64,000 nucleotides of DNA from Certhia americana (lineage: Eukaryota; Chordata; Aves; Passeriformes; Certhiidae). Under the pieces are notes generated by a model. The model worked only from the letters and a program-made list of their open reading frames with translations, ran no database searches and was not told where the DNA came from. This document shows positions 26,367-40,285 of this stretch, piece by piece (positions within the stretch are counted from its first letter, which is position 1; every line of letters begins with the position of its first letter). Both the position numbers and the translations under genes were made by a program. The stretch spans positions 61,458,509-61,522,508 of the forward strand of contig CM031860.1 of assembly GCA_018697195.1 (NCBI GenBank), read 5' to 3'.

Positions 26367-29300
26367 CCCCAGAATGTGACTTAAGCTTCCATCAGAGGTT
26401 CTGCACACTTCCATTTCTTTGTGTGGAAAGGCATATCCTTCCCATCTTCATCCATATTCAAACACTAATAAACAGATGGTCAAATTAAGGAGACCCTATC
26501 ATCCAGAAAATTAAATGAATTAGAAAATCACCAGAGCTTGGTTTTCCAAAACATTCCTTCTTCCATTAAAATAAACACACCAGCTTACTTTCCCCTCTGC
26601 TTTTCTTCCAAACACTTTCAGAATCATGAGATCAAATAACTAAGCTAGTGGAAAATCCCTTGTTGGTATTAGAAACAAGCTCTGTTGGGAGGAAGAGTAA
26701 GATAACAGCTGGTTATTACAGAACTAGATATTTCATTACATTGAGCATATCTGCTTAAGGAAAAAGGAAAGTCAGACTTTAAATTTGTTGGACCAATGGT
26801 TACAGTGTTATTGGAAGAGACTTGAAAAGCTGTACTCTGCATTGTGGGGAGAATAAGGAGATATAGGGTTTACTTGTTACAAAATTCAGCTTAGAAAACA
26901 ATTAACAAAGAGGAGAGGATCATCTCAGGCTCAAAGCAAAAGGCAGGCAGTGAGGAAATTATTTCAGGACAGCAATTCATCCCATCCCATTAGGGCAGAC
27001 TGGTGACTGTACTCTAGAACAAGCTGAAATACAAAATGCAGGCAATTAATTTTAGGTGTTGAACAAATCTTGCTTTTGTCCATAGCTACCTCGCCTGAAG
27101 CCATTTGTCATCCAAAGAGCTGTAAGCTCTGTGTGGAGGAATCTGGCACTTCACAGGGCATGGGGACTGTGCCTGAGGTGCTTCTGTCACCTCAGTGGCA
27201 GCAAGCAAGGGCCAGGAAAGGCACTGTGAGATGATCAAGAGAAAACTGTGGAGGTGTTAAGGAAAGAGAATGACCCCTGCAACACGCCCCCCCCCTGCCA
27301 GCCAACACTTACAGAGCAGCACCAGAGGATGGGAGGTCTGGTTGGTGTGACAATTAAAGAATTAATTAGAGCAATTTTAAGGAGTAAATCTTAATTTTAT
27401 GGTCAGTACCAGCAGCAGTAGCAACATGTGGATAACCCCTCTGAATCCTCTGACAGCATCTGACTCACCAACAATGAGCTTTACTAGATAACTTTTATTT
27501 AAGCATTTTATGCTGTCATCCTCTGTGCACTGACTAGCAGGGCATGTGAGGCTCTCCTCTTAGTGCATGAGAGGCCGGCCTTAAGCATTCTCAGATCCCT
27601 TTTCATCTCAGTCTCCAGAATTTTTGCTGTAATTTTGGAAAAAATTATGTTCCTTCCCCTTTTCCACAATGTTTTTTTCATGTGTCTTACAGTTGGACTA
27701 TGAGATTTCTGAGAGTGCCCTGAACATATTGTATACCCTAAATAAAGACAGCGAGTTTATCTATTAACTAATGTTTGAAAATCAACGTGCTTGCCTCCCT
27801 TTTGAAACATCCTTTGCACTACATTTCTCACTTTTTCCTCTCGTTTGTAACAACCTCTAATATTCTATGACAGTAGGATATTAGTACTGTGCTATTCTAT
27901 GACAGTAAAAGTAATGCTGGACCAGTCTGACTACTGGTATACTGGTATAGCTAGAACTGTTGTTACCCTCAGGAGCTTTAACACCTTTTCCTGGGAGAGG
28001 TAATTCTACATGAACAGTATCAAACATTTTCCAGAGAAGAGACAGTAGTGTTTTATGTTGCCCTTGCCCTCCTCTAAGAACACCCAGAGGCTGCCCTTGA
28101 GCTCAGCAGCCTAGAGTGCTCCAGAAGAAAGTTGTGCTGGGTCATTTTCTCCCTTTCTGCCCTCCTGCTCAGCAGGTGATCTGCTGCTGAAAAATAGGCT
28201 CAGCAGCATTTTGCTCTCTGAAAAATATCAGTGCTTATCGTTTCATACTACTGGGGTACTTTAGGAGACATGATCTGTGTTTATGACATTTCTGTTCTTC
28301 TTGTTGATGTTTGAAAATTCCAGGATGCAATGAATCTGGAACCCCCTATTTTTTTCCAGAGAAACCCCTCAGATAAGGTTGCTTTATTAGCCCATATAGG
28401 ATGCAGAGCTTGTTTTATGAATCTGATGCTGTAAAACAGCCCTGTGACTGCATTAAACAACTAATGGATTTCTTCATCTAAGCTGTTCAACTTGAGATCA
28501 TCTACATCTTTTCACAATTTATCCTTCTTTAACCTCTTTCTTGAATTCTTATAACTTAAGTAAATGAAATTAGGCATTCATTTTTAATGAAAATATTCCA
28601 CAGCAAATTGGGAACTCAGAAGACTTGTTCTGGAAATGTCAATGCAAAACATTTCAACATTTCTGATGTGAAAGATTTTGTTTCAGCATTTCCAAAACTG
28701 AGAGTTCATTTCAGAAAAAGTTAACTGCCACTTTCAAAAACTCAATGCTTTCACACTTTTTTCCCCAGCAAAATCAATTTACCAGATCCAATACACGTTC
28801 ATGAGTAATTTTGTTGTTTACAAGACTGATTTTTTTAAAGTGATTTTGCTTTTCTCAGAAGAAAAAGCATTGTCTCAGCTATGCTTTCTGAATTACTGCT
28901 TCTGCCTTCTTCCTTGCAATTTGCTTGTGAAGCCTGAAATCATCAGACACACAAAATGTATCTAAAATCCCCAGGCTGCAGTAAGGCCTGAGAGCTAAAG
29001 GTGCCTCAATTGATGAGCTGATGAAGGGACTTATTTATTGAAATAAATCCAGTATCAAAACAAGAAACTGTGTGGTGTGTGGCTTTACAGGGAGTGATTG
29101 TTTGTCCATTACTGGAAAGGGAAAGTAATGAGAATATTCAGCTCTTTATTGGGTTCATACGGCAACCTGGCAGCCTTAGAACTTTAAAAGCAAGTACTTT
29201 TAAATATCCTTTTAAATTGTAAATGTAAATCCTCAATGTTTATACTAAATCCAGACATCTATTGGTTAATCTGTGCTGACCCTGCAGCAAGCAGGCTGGG

Positions 29301-29924
29301 CTTGCCAGGTCAGTAGCAGAATTCCTCAGAAAAAAGGAGATATGGATCTGCTGAACTTTCCCAACCAACACTGTGAAAGATGAGTTGGTGTCATTCTAAT
29401 ACAGGAAAATCTGTGTTAAATCTCTGCAGTCCTGAACTCTCTCCTGTACCACCACACTGCAATGGGAATATATTTCTCCTTTAGATGTGCCTTCTTTTTT
29501 GAACACTCAAGAGGTTTCCCGCACTCATCTTCTGTTCAGATGCAGTGAAAGTGAGGATGTCAAAGCCCTTGAAGCCTTGTCCTTGTGAAATATAGAGCCT
29601 CAGAAAAATAAAAAAATTGCTTTTGCTAACTACTTGCTTTCTCTTGCTTTTTCACAAACTGATCCCTGGCCAAACCTCAAGGTGATCAATGTGGTCTTTC
29701 AAAACCATTCCTCAGTGGCAGACAGTTTGAATAAATGAAAGTAAAAGAACTCAAAACTCTAACACAATTTAATTTTTTATGTGCCAAATGAAACAATCAC
29801 TTTTCCATATCTACTCTACTAGATTTTTCTAGGCCCTTAAAAAAAGAAAAAATCAGGGAAATTAGTGTTTTGAAAGTACTTATTTACCTTCTTAAGAACT
29901 TTCATAGGAATTTTTAACTAACTT

Positions 29925-30003
29925 TTAGTTAATTATATAGTTATATATTATATATATATATTATTATAGTTATAATTAATAACTATATTAATTATTTTAA
30001 ATT
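29925..30003. repeat. AT-only low-complexity patch
   Basis: Nearly every base is A or T, with TATA and TTAATTA motifs and a short TA dinucleotide run. It has no regular period. Confidence 0.75.
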
Positions 30004-32774
30004 AGCCAGCACAATGTAGCCTGTTGATGTCTCGAACAACTGACTTTGTATTTTCAAATAATTTCAATATTTTCATAAATCTAACTAAAACTTAACATTT
30101 TTCATTAACAAATTCTTGAAGTAGAGAGTTTAATTTCTTATAAAATCAGCCTGAGAAAATACAGTATTTTTTGAAAGAGGAATGTACCTTTCTTACTCTG
30201 AAGCACGATGAAAGACAGAGTATTTGAAGTTTTTTGCAGAACTCTGAGGCCTGATAATACTTCCCAAAAACAGGTATCAAGAAGAAGGTTCATAGCTGAA
30301 GTACAATGACCTTGCTTGTTGTTTATGGAATAAGGAGGAAAGAGGGGAAAAAAAAAAAAAGAAAACTGTAGGTGTTTTTGAAAGTAAAAATTTAAGAAAT
30401 ATAAATAGTTTCACTTGTTGGCTCAGCCAAACACTTGGTTTATGACCTGTAAAAGTCTTTAAATGTTTCTGAGTTTTAGTTCAGTTACATGAGCAGATAC
30501 AATGATGAGAAGAGGGAAATGATCTCTGGTGATATTTTTAAATTAAATTTCTCATCCATATTCGTAAAAGAAGCCTTTCTTTAATCAGAAAAGAGGAATG
30601 TCTTGAGTTTGTTCCACTGTATGGAGCCAAGGAAAACACTTGGGCTTAAAATAAGAGGCAGAGGGATGAATTTGGTCTTCAAGCTGGGTGTCCTCAAAAC
30701 CTTTTAATCTGAACAAACAGATCACAATTTTATGGGAGGCATTTATGGTATTTATAGATGTGTAAACATTTACTGACTTGAAAAAAAAGGGGGAAAAAGT
30801 CCTCTTCAATGACTCCTTAGCTAGCTGAATTTAATTCAAAGTAATTTCAATAATTTCATCAAAAAAAGCTCAAGAAAATTCCGCTTGTATTAATGAGTAT
30901 TAACCTAACAGGTGGAGTTCACCCTGAAATGTGACTTAAACCAATGGAACTGGTCTAGTCCAGGGCAATTGAAATCTAGGATATGTATAATGATTTTTAG
31001 AACCCTGCTTGGCAAACCTGATCTTTGTTGCAAAATACCAAGCTGCAAATCCAAAAGCACAATTCATAAAGGGCTGGAATGAGCCATTGAATAAATTACA
31101 TTAATTTTGCAAGGAGAGAGAATGTATCTTGTTAGATCAGGTCACATGGCAGAAAAAACCAGAAGCATGACCAAAGTAAACCAGAAAAGCCTTCTGATAA
31201 TTTCTCAGAAATCTGATATTAAAGGGTAGTTCGTAAGCTACATCTTTAAATCTCATTAAATTAGATTTGTGTCCTGATGTTGTCAGGCATGATGGTTAAT
31301 GCAGGGTTAATAGTCACCTTTTTTTTTTTTTTTTTTGATTTTAGTTTTTTCTAATGATTTCTTCCTTCATAACTCATTTTTTTTCCTTTCCTTAAATAAT
31401 GAATAGAATGAGTGTTCACCTTCCTGAAAATGATTTGATGATGATAGCAGGTTTATTACCCAATGTTGGTAAAACACTTAGAGGCTCAAAACTGCCTTGT
31501 ATTATCATTATTGACAATAGAAACAACTCTAGTGATGAATACCAATTTTTCTCCCTGAAAATGGTCTCTAATTTAGAGTAATTGAAGCATCTTTTACATG
31601 TTAATCTGATTTCCTGTATCTATTGAGGACTGAAAATAAATGTTTTATTGTTTTATCATATTCAGTGGTAAACTCTTTAGAACTGAGACTCTATTTTACA
31701 TATTCATCTATGACCCAGAATTATGATTCATGTCAGAGTCCCTTGGTGCTCAAATTGTAAATAATATTAACAGATAATTATACATAATAAAAAAGTTTGC
31801 AGTAATTTCTTTATAGTGACTTGACCCCCATAACTTCTCTAGCTTAAATTAAAAATATATTTATGAATACTCACCATGGAGTGTCACCATGAGCTTTTTA
31901 TACACTATAAATATACCATGATTAATTATCTCTATGCATTTGATACACTATAATTTATTTAGGATTAATGGACTTGGCTCACTAATAAATGCTGAGTTCC
32001 TCCATATTTCAGGAATGTCTAATCCATTAGCTGCACTGAAGGTTATCTGTAAGAATAAATCCATAGGCTGATGCTTGTCAAACATTGTGTTATTCAAATA
32101 ATTTGCACTCAATAATATCTGTAAAAACCCTGTTGTTTAGTTTGCCACAATTTAAAGGGGACTTGAATTGCCTGCAGTTATCTACCAGGGGGACTATTTC
32201 CTTTGGTATCCTGTCCCAAAAATTATAAACTGTGTGTCTGTTTAATTATAAACGATGCTGCATTCTTAATTGATCATTTGCAATATCATTTTTATGTTGC
32301 GAATATTCATGACTCTGGGAAAAAACAAAACAACAACAGAAAAAAAAAACCCCAGTGAAGTCCACATTAATTTATTTGAAATTATATTTTACAAGCACAG
32401 GCACTTTCAGGTTTAAGTAAATTTAGAATGTACATATCACACCGGAGAAAGACCACACACAAATGTTTTATGCACAAAAACATAGAGAAGAGATGAAATT
32501 GGATAATTTTCAGTGTACCAGGGAATATTCATATTTTATATCAAATAATATAACAGATGAAGTCACTGAAAGATAGCTATTCAGTATATTATGTGCTCAT
32601 TATTAGGTTTATTTGCTCTGTATCACACACATGATCATGTTAAATATCAAAACCTTGTCGCAAAGCACAGGGGACCTAAAGAGAAGAAACAAGGAAGAGA
32701 AAGGGAGATGAGGTACTCTACATTTATGTCATGAGTTGCAGTGCAAAATGTAACCAAAACTGTGTATTTTATTA

Positions 32775-33450
32775 CCATCTGATCAAACTGGGGTGTGTGG
32801 GGTGTAATTGTCTGTCAATGTCCAACTGTCAATAAACCTGCTGGGGCAGTTTTCTTATCTCTGCCACAACCCAGCCTCCCTCCAGAGAGAGATCTTCTGC
32901 TGATGGGCCAGTGAGTGTCACTGAGAGAATTCCATCATCCCACTGGGAAATGCTCCAACCAGGGGGAGGAGCCAAGTATTCCTACCTGGATAAAAATCTG
33001 GGAGTTGGGACACCAAGGCAGCCTTTTCCACTGGATTCCCAGAGGCAGACCAGGCCCATCTCTCACCACTGGACCTTCAGTGAAAAACTCCACTTTTCTC
33101 CAGGAGCATCACTTCACCAGAGCCACATCTGCCACTGGGACTGCAGCCACCATGGAATGGAACTGCCACCAACACCCTGACACACAGGGGGTCAGGTTGG
33201 ATCCTGACTCTGTCAGTGGGGTTGGTTTGTTTGCTTGTTTCTTTTTCTCCTTTGTAATGCTGCATGTGTTTTTGTTTTCTTGTTTATTTTAGTTCCCCTA
33301 ATAACGAACTGTTATTCCTATTTCTATATCATCTCCTGAGGGCCACTTAATTTCATTATTATAATAATTTGGAGGGAGGGGGGTTTGAATTCTCAATTCC
33401 AAGGGAGCCTCCTGCCATCCTTAGCAGATACCTGTTGTTCAAACCACAAG
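32775..33450 (+). mobile_element. Solo LTR of an avian endogenous retrovirus
   Basis: I recognise this as a passerine-type retroviral LTR from its order of landmarks on the plus strand. There is a 'tgtaattgtctgtcaatgtc' region, a GC-richer middle with 'aaccagggggaggagccaag' and 'cctggataaaaatctggg' (likely TATA box near 32988), a 'gtcaggttggatcctgactc' block, a T-rich section, 'ataataatttggagggaggg', and an end resembling 'cctgttgttcaaaccac'. No gag, pol or env sequence is next to it, so it is a solo LTR. The 5' boundary is uncertain because the first part of the U3 region is absent or too diverged. The family assignment is from memory and unnamed. Confidence 0.8.
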
Positions 33451-36400
33451 AATTTATTATAACAGCATTTTGGCATAAGCACAAGCACAGGCTTGCAAAC
33501 TTTCGGTGGCAGCATCTGAGTATTTTATTTTGAATTAAAGATTACTTTAGCTTGAAAAAGAGTTCCTACGAAACCCTACTTTTAAACTAGAGACAAGTAT
33601 GTTAGAAATGGGGAGGTTTTGTGGAGACAAGTAAGGTATGAAGAGTTTTAGGGTTATTTCTTATTTGTGCCAGCTCTCATTCTGTTGCTGGTGGACGCAA
33701 ACTCTTTAGGACAGTAAAAAAAAAATTGTAAAAAAATTTGTATCATTCTTCCCCACAACTCCTTGCTTAGATTTTCCAGACTCTCATTCTGCATTTTCAT
33801 ACAGCAAACCAAATACGCATGAAATCCTGGGTATATCAGGAGGGGATTTTTTAGTCCAGCATGATGAAATCATGTCTGGAAAAGGGAAACATGGTGCAGT
33901 GACAGCAGCTAGTCAGCTTGTGTTCACTGACTGCTTCCACAGCATTTCCAAAGCAGCATTAGAGGGCCTTGGGTGGAAATTGAAAGTAGACACTGCTGTA
34001 TGTCCAATGCTGGCTATAACTTTACAGACAGCAATAATGACCCTGAAGCACAAAATTTATCACCTTTTATAGAATTTGGCCCAAATGCTTTGTAATTTAA
34101 ATGCATAGACTTATGATCAGAATAGCTCCTAAACCAATGAAATGTTGGCAAAGACATAAATCCAATACATACCCTCTGGTTCACAGCTTTACAGAGGTAT
34201 CAAAAGAGCCTCAGAAAGAATAAGATAATGTGAAAAAACATAGAGACACTGGTCATGCCTAGATATTCCTAGCAGTCTCACAAAGACAAGAAAAAGCAGA
34301 AGCCCTCAGACATGTTTTCCTTTCAGCTAAAAAAATAATTAATTGAGAAGAAAAGGGCAATTAAAAGTTTCACGTTGTGTATAAAAGATATCCTTTATGC
34401 TGCCCTGAAAACTGTAGGAACAAAGATAACTTCTGACTCTTCATGGTCTGCTCTCTGCAGAGCAGGAGGCTGAGCTCACTACTCAGGGCTCTTCCTTGAT
34501 GGCACAGGCAGGAGAATGAAGAAAAGAGTGAAGTGAACAAATCCTTGGCTCTCACAGGTCCTTGGCTCTTCCATCACTCCATACCAGACTTGGCATAGCT
34601 GAACCATCAGTGTGGAGTTTGGGTGAGATCCATCTGCAGAAATGAAGGCAGGTTTCTGACTGAGGATGACATGGATTTCTTGCTCAGTTCTATTGAGTGT
34701 GTTTAAGAAAATCTTTATGGAGTCTAAAGGGAATTTAGGGCACTTGCTCAGGTGTTGCTTTTACCTTTATCAGGATGAAACTAAGCCTTGGTGTGAAGTT
34801 TAAGTTGCCATTTGGGTTCTCCTTACACTCTTGGATGTATGTTGAGATGTATCTTGCTTTGCAGGGACTGAATATCAAGCTATTGGGCAGCTAAATTTGG
34901 AGGCAATTTATCCCGCCATGAAGTGATGAGATGTTTAAAACCCCTCAGGTTTAAATCTGTGTTCAGTAGTTCCCACTTCAGTTCTGGTGCTTTTCTTTGA
35001 TGGCAATGAAGTTACTGTTTCCTACAATGCACTGATGCTTGGCCTTTGTTTTACGTATCAAGGAAGGACCATGAGTGTCAAAAACACTAGGCTCTGTCTT
35101 CCAGAAGAGTATAAAAATATCCAACCCATCCATCAAGCTGGGCATAGCAAAACTCGGTTTGTCATGACAACAAAGTAATCTGAGAGCTCTCTGATAATGA
35201 CTCTAATAAATGCCTTGGTGCATGAGAGGCTTATCAGCAAAATGACAAATTGATAAAAGAGAAGGTTACACAAGAATTCAAATAAAAAGCTTTCAGCCTG
35301 CGTCAAGTATTTCTTCTTGCCTGGTAACAACTGAATAGAGAGGAAATGAAAGAAATTCTCTTGACTGCAGGATGCAAACCACATAGAGAAAGAAACCCCT
35401 TACACAATCTGCAAGGAGTGCTTGACTTGAGAGCAGCTGAGGCTCTCTGGGGAGCAAAGGAGGGTTTGCTTTCACTGACTTGAGGTACATAACCTTGGCC
35501 ACAGAGTTAGGAGATGTGGATACATCGAGTGAAGCTTTCAGGATCCAATTCAGGCATCAAGATTGGAGGCTGGTAGCAGACTACGCCATACCTCCTCAGC
35601 TGCCACTGAAGGTACTGCAGCAGCCTGAGGATGTGAGTGAGATTAAACTGGGCCAAGGATCTAAAATTCTAAATCTAGGCTTGAGAATCCTGAAGAAACT
35701 ATTAAAATATTTTCATAACTTTCTGCTGCTGCAGAGTTTTGCAACCATGGGTTTTATAACTCCTAACTTGAGGTTGTTTAGACAAGGCTTTTGTGGCACC
35801 TGAGGCATCAGGGGAGAGCAGGGCATGCTGCTCATAAGGTTATTATTATCATTAATCTCATCAATGCACCACGTTATGAGGAAAGAAAATATTTGGCACC
35901 CAGGAGTTAAATGTCAAGATGGTCTTGATCTGTAAAGAAAATGATGGTGTCAGACTATTTTAAATTTTTTGGTGAAAATTTGAAGTTTGATTATAGATTG
36001 AAACTTTTCTTTCACTCTTCTAGTGTTGCTTCTTTCAAATGTATTTTCAGCCACAGAGAATGTGTATTTTGTCTATTTTCTTTCTTTCAGTAGACCTGTG
36101 ATTTTCCTGTAAACATTTCAGAGTGACACAAGCTTTTTGGTTAAACGTTTTCAGTTTGGTTTGCCAAACATTTACAGTCTCTGAAATAGCACTTCTGTTC
36201 CTAAAACATCCAAGATTATATAATCTACTTCTGTTTCTTATACTACTTCTCTAGGAGCCATTTGTAGTCTGTCTTTTAGCTTCTAAACTGCCTGAAAACA
36301 GGGGCAGGCTGTTATCCACCTCTTTTGTATCTTAACTCTCCTTCCCAAAGGAATTTTTTCTCCTGAGAATTTACCCTAACTACAAATGTACAATATGTAA

Positions 36401-37474
36401 TCCACCAACTGTCCTTAACATGCACTCAGCTTCAGAGGAACTGAGACTTCAATATCTTGAAAGATTCTGCAACTTTGGTTTTGGAAAATGTTGTTTGATT
36501 CCTCCTTCCCCTGTATTTCTTTTCCATGTTTTGTTGTAGAAAGGTAAGAATTCATTTCAAGTTGTTGAAATGTTGTCTCTGATGTTTTAGTTGGTTCTGT
36601 GTGGAAAAAACTTCTTGCTTTCAGTACAGATTATACTGATTTAATCAAATGTATCAAAGAGCCAGTAAAAGCTTGCAAAGCCTCACCAAATGTTTCTTAT
36701 TCCAGATTTCATATGGGTTCAGTTTTATTAACAGAAACACCACTTGCATTGTCCCATCTTCCTGGACAAGGAGAGATGAAAGAACCCTCCTGCAATTATT
36801 ATGTGCAGCATTCAGCCTTTTTATGAATTACTCCATTTTCAGATATAATAAAATATAACTAATAATTTGGTTAGTTTTAATGTACATCTGAGATGGTGTT
36901 TCCTTCTGAGATTCCAGGAATGGTGACTTTTTATCTAATGCCTGAGAGACAAGCATAAGGTAGCAATTTAATTGGGTGGGTAGGATCAACAGATGGTGCT
37001 CCAGGAGTGTGAATGATCCTGTAGCTTTCTCATGTGTAGCTTTATTCACCCCCTTCCCCTTTTTTGCTGCTGTACCAGCTCTGTCAGCATCCAGCTGTCA
37101 AACCTGCACCCTACTCAGTTCTGTCTTGTCCTCAACAGGATTTTCCTCTATGCTATTAAATGTCAGGAAATGTGGGATGGACAAGTGTGATGCATAATTG
37201 TGTCAGGGAGAGCACATCCTTCATCTGAGTGCTGTTTGTATCAGAATTTTATTTCAAGTGTTTCCCACTAATCCCCAGTTTCTGAGAAGGAGAGTACGGA
37301 TGGGTATGGTCCTTTATGTTTAAACTTAGTTACCACCTCTGCAGGTCGGCAAAACCACCTGCTGTGTGAGGTCATGAGATCCTGTAGAACCAAAGATATC
37401 ACCAGAGCTGTTGATTTGCTCTGGAACCCTGTGAACATCTCCATAGTCCATTCTCACCCCAAGTTCTTTTGAAT
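33451..37474. other. AT-rich non-coding stretch, no gene recognised
   Basis: No repeat or gene recognised. Small overlapping frames of 60-107 codons occur; the longest is 35480-35803 on the plus strand. None has a recognisable domain. Confidence 0.6.
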
Positions 37475-37556
37475 GGTTGGATGGTCTCAGCTTTCAGCCA
37501 GCTATGGCCAAAGATCTGAAAGGTCTCTTCCAACTCAAACAATTTTGTGGTTCTCT
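37475..37556 (+). mobile_element. Short CR1 LINE 3'-end fragment
   Basis: The segment has a 'ggatggtctcagctttcagc' start followed by 'gatctgaaaggtctcttcca', 'actcaaacaattttgtggtt' and a partial terminal octamer. This is the order of the CR1 3' end in sense orientation. Confidence 0.75.
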
Positions 37557-40019
37557 TCATTTAGCAGATACTACAAATAGCATCTTATTGCTGAGCAGGG
37601 AAGTGGAAAATTACAGGGAGTGAGTTTCCAGAAGGATGTCTAATGGTTTGTACCAGCAATAAAGTCCGTAAATAAAGTAGCAGGTTTACATTTTGCTGAA
37701 ATCCTGAAGCTCAAGGAGAGACCAGATCTCTGTCTGAGGAGACTTTCAATCTAGTAGGATAATCCTTCAGATGCCTGTGATTGATTTTTGTTGCCCAAAG
37801 CCTGTTCTTGTTGTGTTAAATAATGTATCTGCCCTGTAAGCTAGGCTGTAATTCTCTCTCTGCTGGAGCTAAAAGTGTTGTTCCCATCTCCCAGCTGGGA
37901 GCAACGACCTCTCTGACAGTGTTAGACACAGAAATCTGGGGCAGATTACAGGAGAAAAGTGAGCACACAGCAGCATTTCCTTTGTGCACCCTCCCAGCTT
38001 TCAGCAATCTGCAGCTTGGTTCCTAATGAAGTTTTCTTGCATGAATCTGTCTGACTCTCTTAATTAGGTTCTCCATAGCCTCCTGAAGGAGGGCAGTGAG
38101 CAGTTTAAGTGAATGACATGGAAATAAGCATAAAAAAATCCCAGAGCGCATTGTGTGCTGATGTACACAGGAAAGAATCCTGCAGGCAAACCATTTTGGT
38201 GACCTTGTTGTAGGACATTTCATTCAGTTTTGCTATGTATGGAAAAAGATGAGATTCAGCACTGTTAGGACATCTTATTCTGATCTCCTTAGGGCATTAG
38301 CCCAAGATTTATGGGGAAAATATATTGGCCATGTATGATAGAAACATCCATATTCTTCTGCATGTTCCACTGTTGCAAAGTACAGCAATGTGAAACTTAG
38401 GTTTTAGTGTCTATTATTACTTTCTTTTTCATTTAAAGTGGAAATGAAAACAGGGAGGTAATTCAAAGATAATGTCATGAACCAAATTACTTTTTGTGCA
38501 CATATAGCAAAGTACACTAATATAAATTTTAAACTTAGACTGGATGGCTCACTGAGAAACAGTTTAATTTATCACATTAATTATGTAATTAAAGCATGAA
38601 GGAAGCAATGGTTTAATTGAATACAGGCAATGTTTATTTTTCACATAGATATTTTGTATCCTTGTAAATTCATCAAACGAATAAAATGTTTGCAACACTA
38701 TAATTGGAGGGCCTAATTTATCCTTTTTTTAGCTACCTCCAAATATATAAAAGCTGTTTGTTTATTCATGCCTGGAAACTGAGTAATTTCTTTTTTCAGA
38801 AAAAGGTAAAGAGTGCAGCAAAGTTAATTCTTATTGTAGAAATCTGTACAGAAATGCAGAACATACATTCATTTATCTCCCTGTATAACTGTGCCATAAA
38901 GTAACACATGCTTGATTGTAATTCTAAAAAGAAAATCTTGTCTGCAAACCATATGCTCTCTGTGCTGCCCTTATGCCAATGGTTTGTTTTTTTCTGACAA
39001 TATTAAAGTAACCTATTTTTCTAAAAAAACAACAAAGCAGTATAACATTTTGTTTTTTGCTTTCATCTCTCACCCATTCTTACACAGACATTTAGCAGTG
39101 CTGGCTACTTGTGGGATGCACAAAATTGTGTGGGATATGGAGTATGGGTGACCTTTCAGCTTCATTATTTGACAGTTTATTCTACTTCATTTATGCTATT
39201 ATTATTTTCATAATAACCAGGCTGACATTACCTTTCAGTTTTGTTTCATTTTTATTGATATATAGTACAAAAATAAGATTAAATTTTTAATGTAAAAGAG
39301 TTTGCAGCAGGAGGGGTTTGGCTTGTTATTTTTTCTTGTTTTCCATTCTTGTGTTTTTTATTGTTTTGATTTAAATTCTCCTGCAGAGACTAAAATATTT
39401 GAATATTTGAAAGGGCAGATTAGGGAACTGGCAGGTGGTCTATTCATCAGACCCATCCTCCACTTCAAAGCCCAGTCTGCAAAACGTGGTGTGAACAATA
39501 ACTTGAGGCTGCTGAGTCACTTTCAGTGAGGTTAATGTTCTCAGTCAAGTGACTGGCACGAAACAGAGCCCTCAGGGTGCAGCACAAACCTGTAGGCTGG
39601 TGAGAGGGACACCTGGGCTGCAGGAGGTAACAGGAGTGAACTCTGAACCCCCAGCTGATTATCCCAACATTCTTGTGCAATCTCCTTCCTGGAGAGTGAG
39701 GGGATGAGAGAGACTTAGTGCAAGATGTAGAATGAGATCATCCTCAAGAAGGACTTCTATTGCCAGGTCTGATCATGAAAAATTATCTTTTTCTATTCCT
39801 GTTTTTTTAACACCTTCTTTTACCTTTAAACCATATCCTACATTTTTTTTCCTTTTCCTGTCTTGTTCCCTCCATATTCTCTGCTACTCAAATCTGTGTT
39901 ATCTCTGGGGGTTGGGTGGTAGCAGCTTTCCAGCTTCCAGACTTACCACTTCTCCAAAGTGTTGAGAAAGGATGAAACAAAGTGAAGAGCTGAGACCCTG
40001 TAGAGTCTGAAGGCCTCAG
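37557..40019. other. AT-rich non-coding stretch, no gene recognised
   Basis: No repeat family or gene recognised. Short overlapping frames only. Confidence 0.6.
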
Positions 40020-40285
40020 AGCAAGTATTTGAGAAAATGGCCTCAAGTTACAGCACAGAGGGTTTAGATTGGGTATTAGAAAAAGAATTCTTCACTGAAA
40101 GGTTGCTATGAATGGAAGCAGCCTGTTCAGGGAAGTGGTGGAGTCACCATCCCCGAAGTCTTCAAAAATCATGTGGATGTGACACCTGGGGAAAAGGTTT
40201 AGTGGTGAACACAGTGGTGATGGGTTAAGGCCCACTCTGATGATCTTAGAGGTCTTTCCCAACTAATAACATTTCAGTGATTCAG
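40020..40285 (+). mobile_element. CR1 LINE 3' fragment
   Basis: The sense-strand landmarks of CR1 appear in order. These are 'gtttagattgggtattagaa', 'ttcttcactgaaaggttgct', 'gcagcctgttcagggaagtg', 'gtggagtcaccatcc', 'tctgatgatcttagaggtct' and a final 'tttcagtgattc'. The copy is 5'-truncated and lacks the ORF2 core. Confidence 0.9.

Larger units (their letters stand above)
21565..32774. other. AT-rich non-coding stretch, no gene recognised
   Basis: This long stretch shows no gene. A purine-rich patch at 21990-22260 has overlapping open frames on both strands (116 and 77 codons) without recognisable domains. Poly-T tracts lie at 26345-26366 and 31319-31336, and an AT-only patch at 29925-30003. 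The section at 31620-32300 is dense in TAAT-type motifs and free of repeats, and is a candidate conserved non-coding element. A 14-bp motif (attctatgacagta) appears twice 31 bp apart, at 27862 and 27893. Confidence 0.6.

Noticed and set aside
32911..33292. Plus-strand frames of 89 and 125 codons
   Set aside because: They lie wholly within the solo LTR and reflect its GC-richer middle part.
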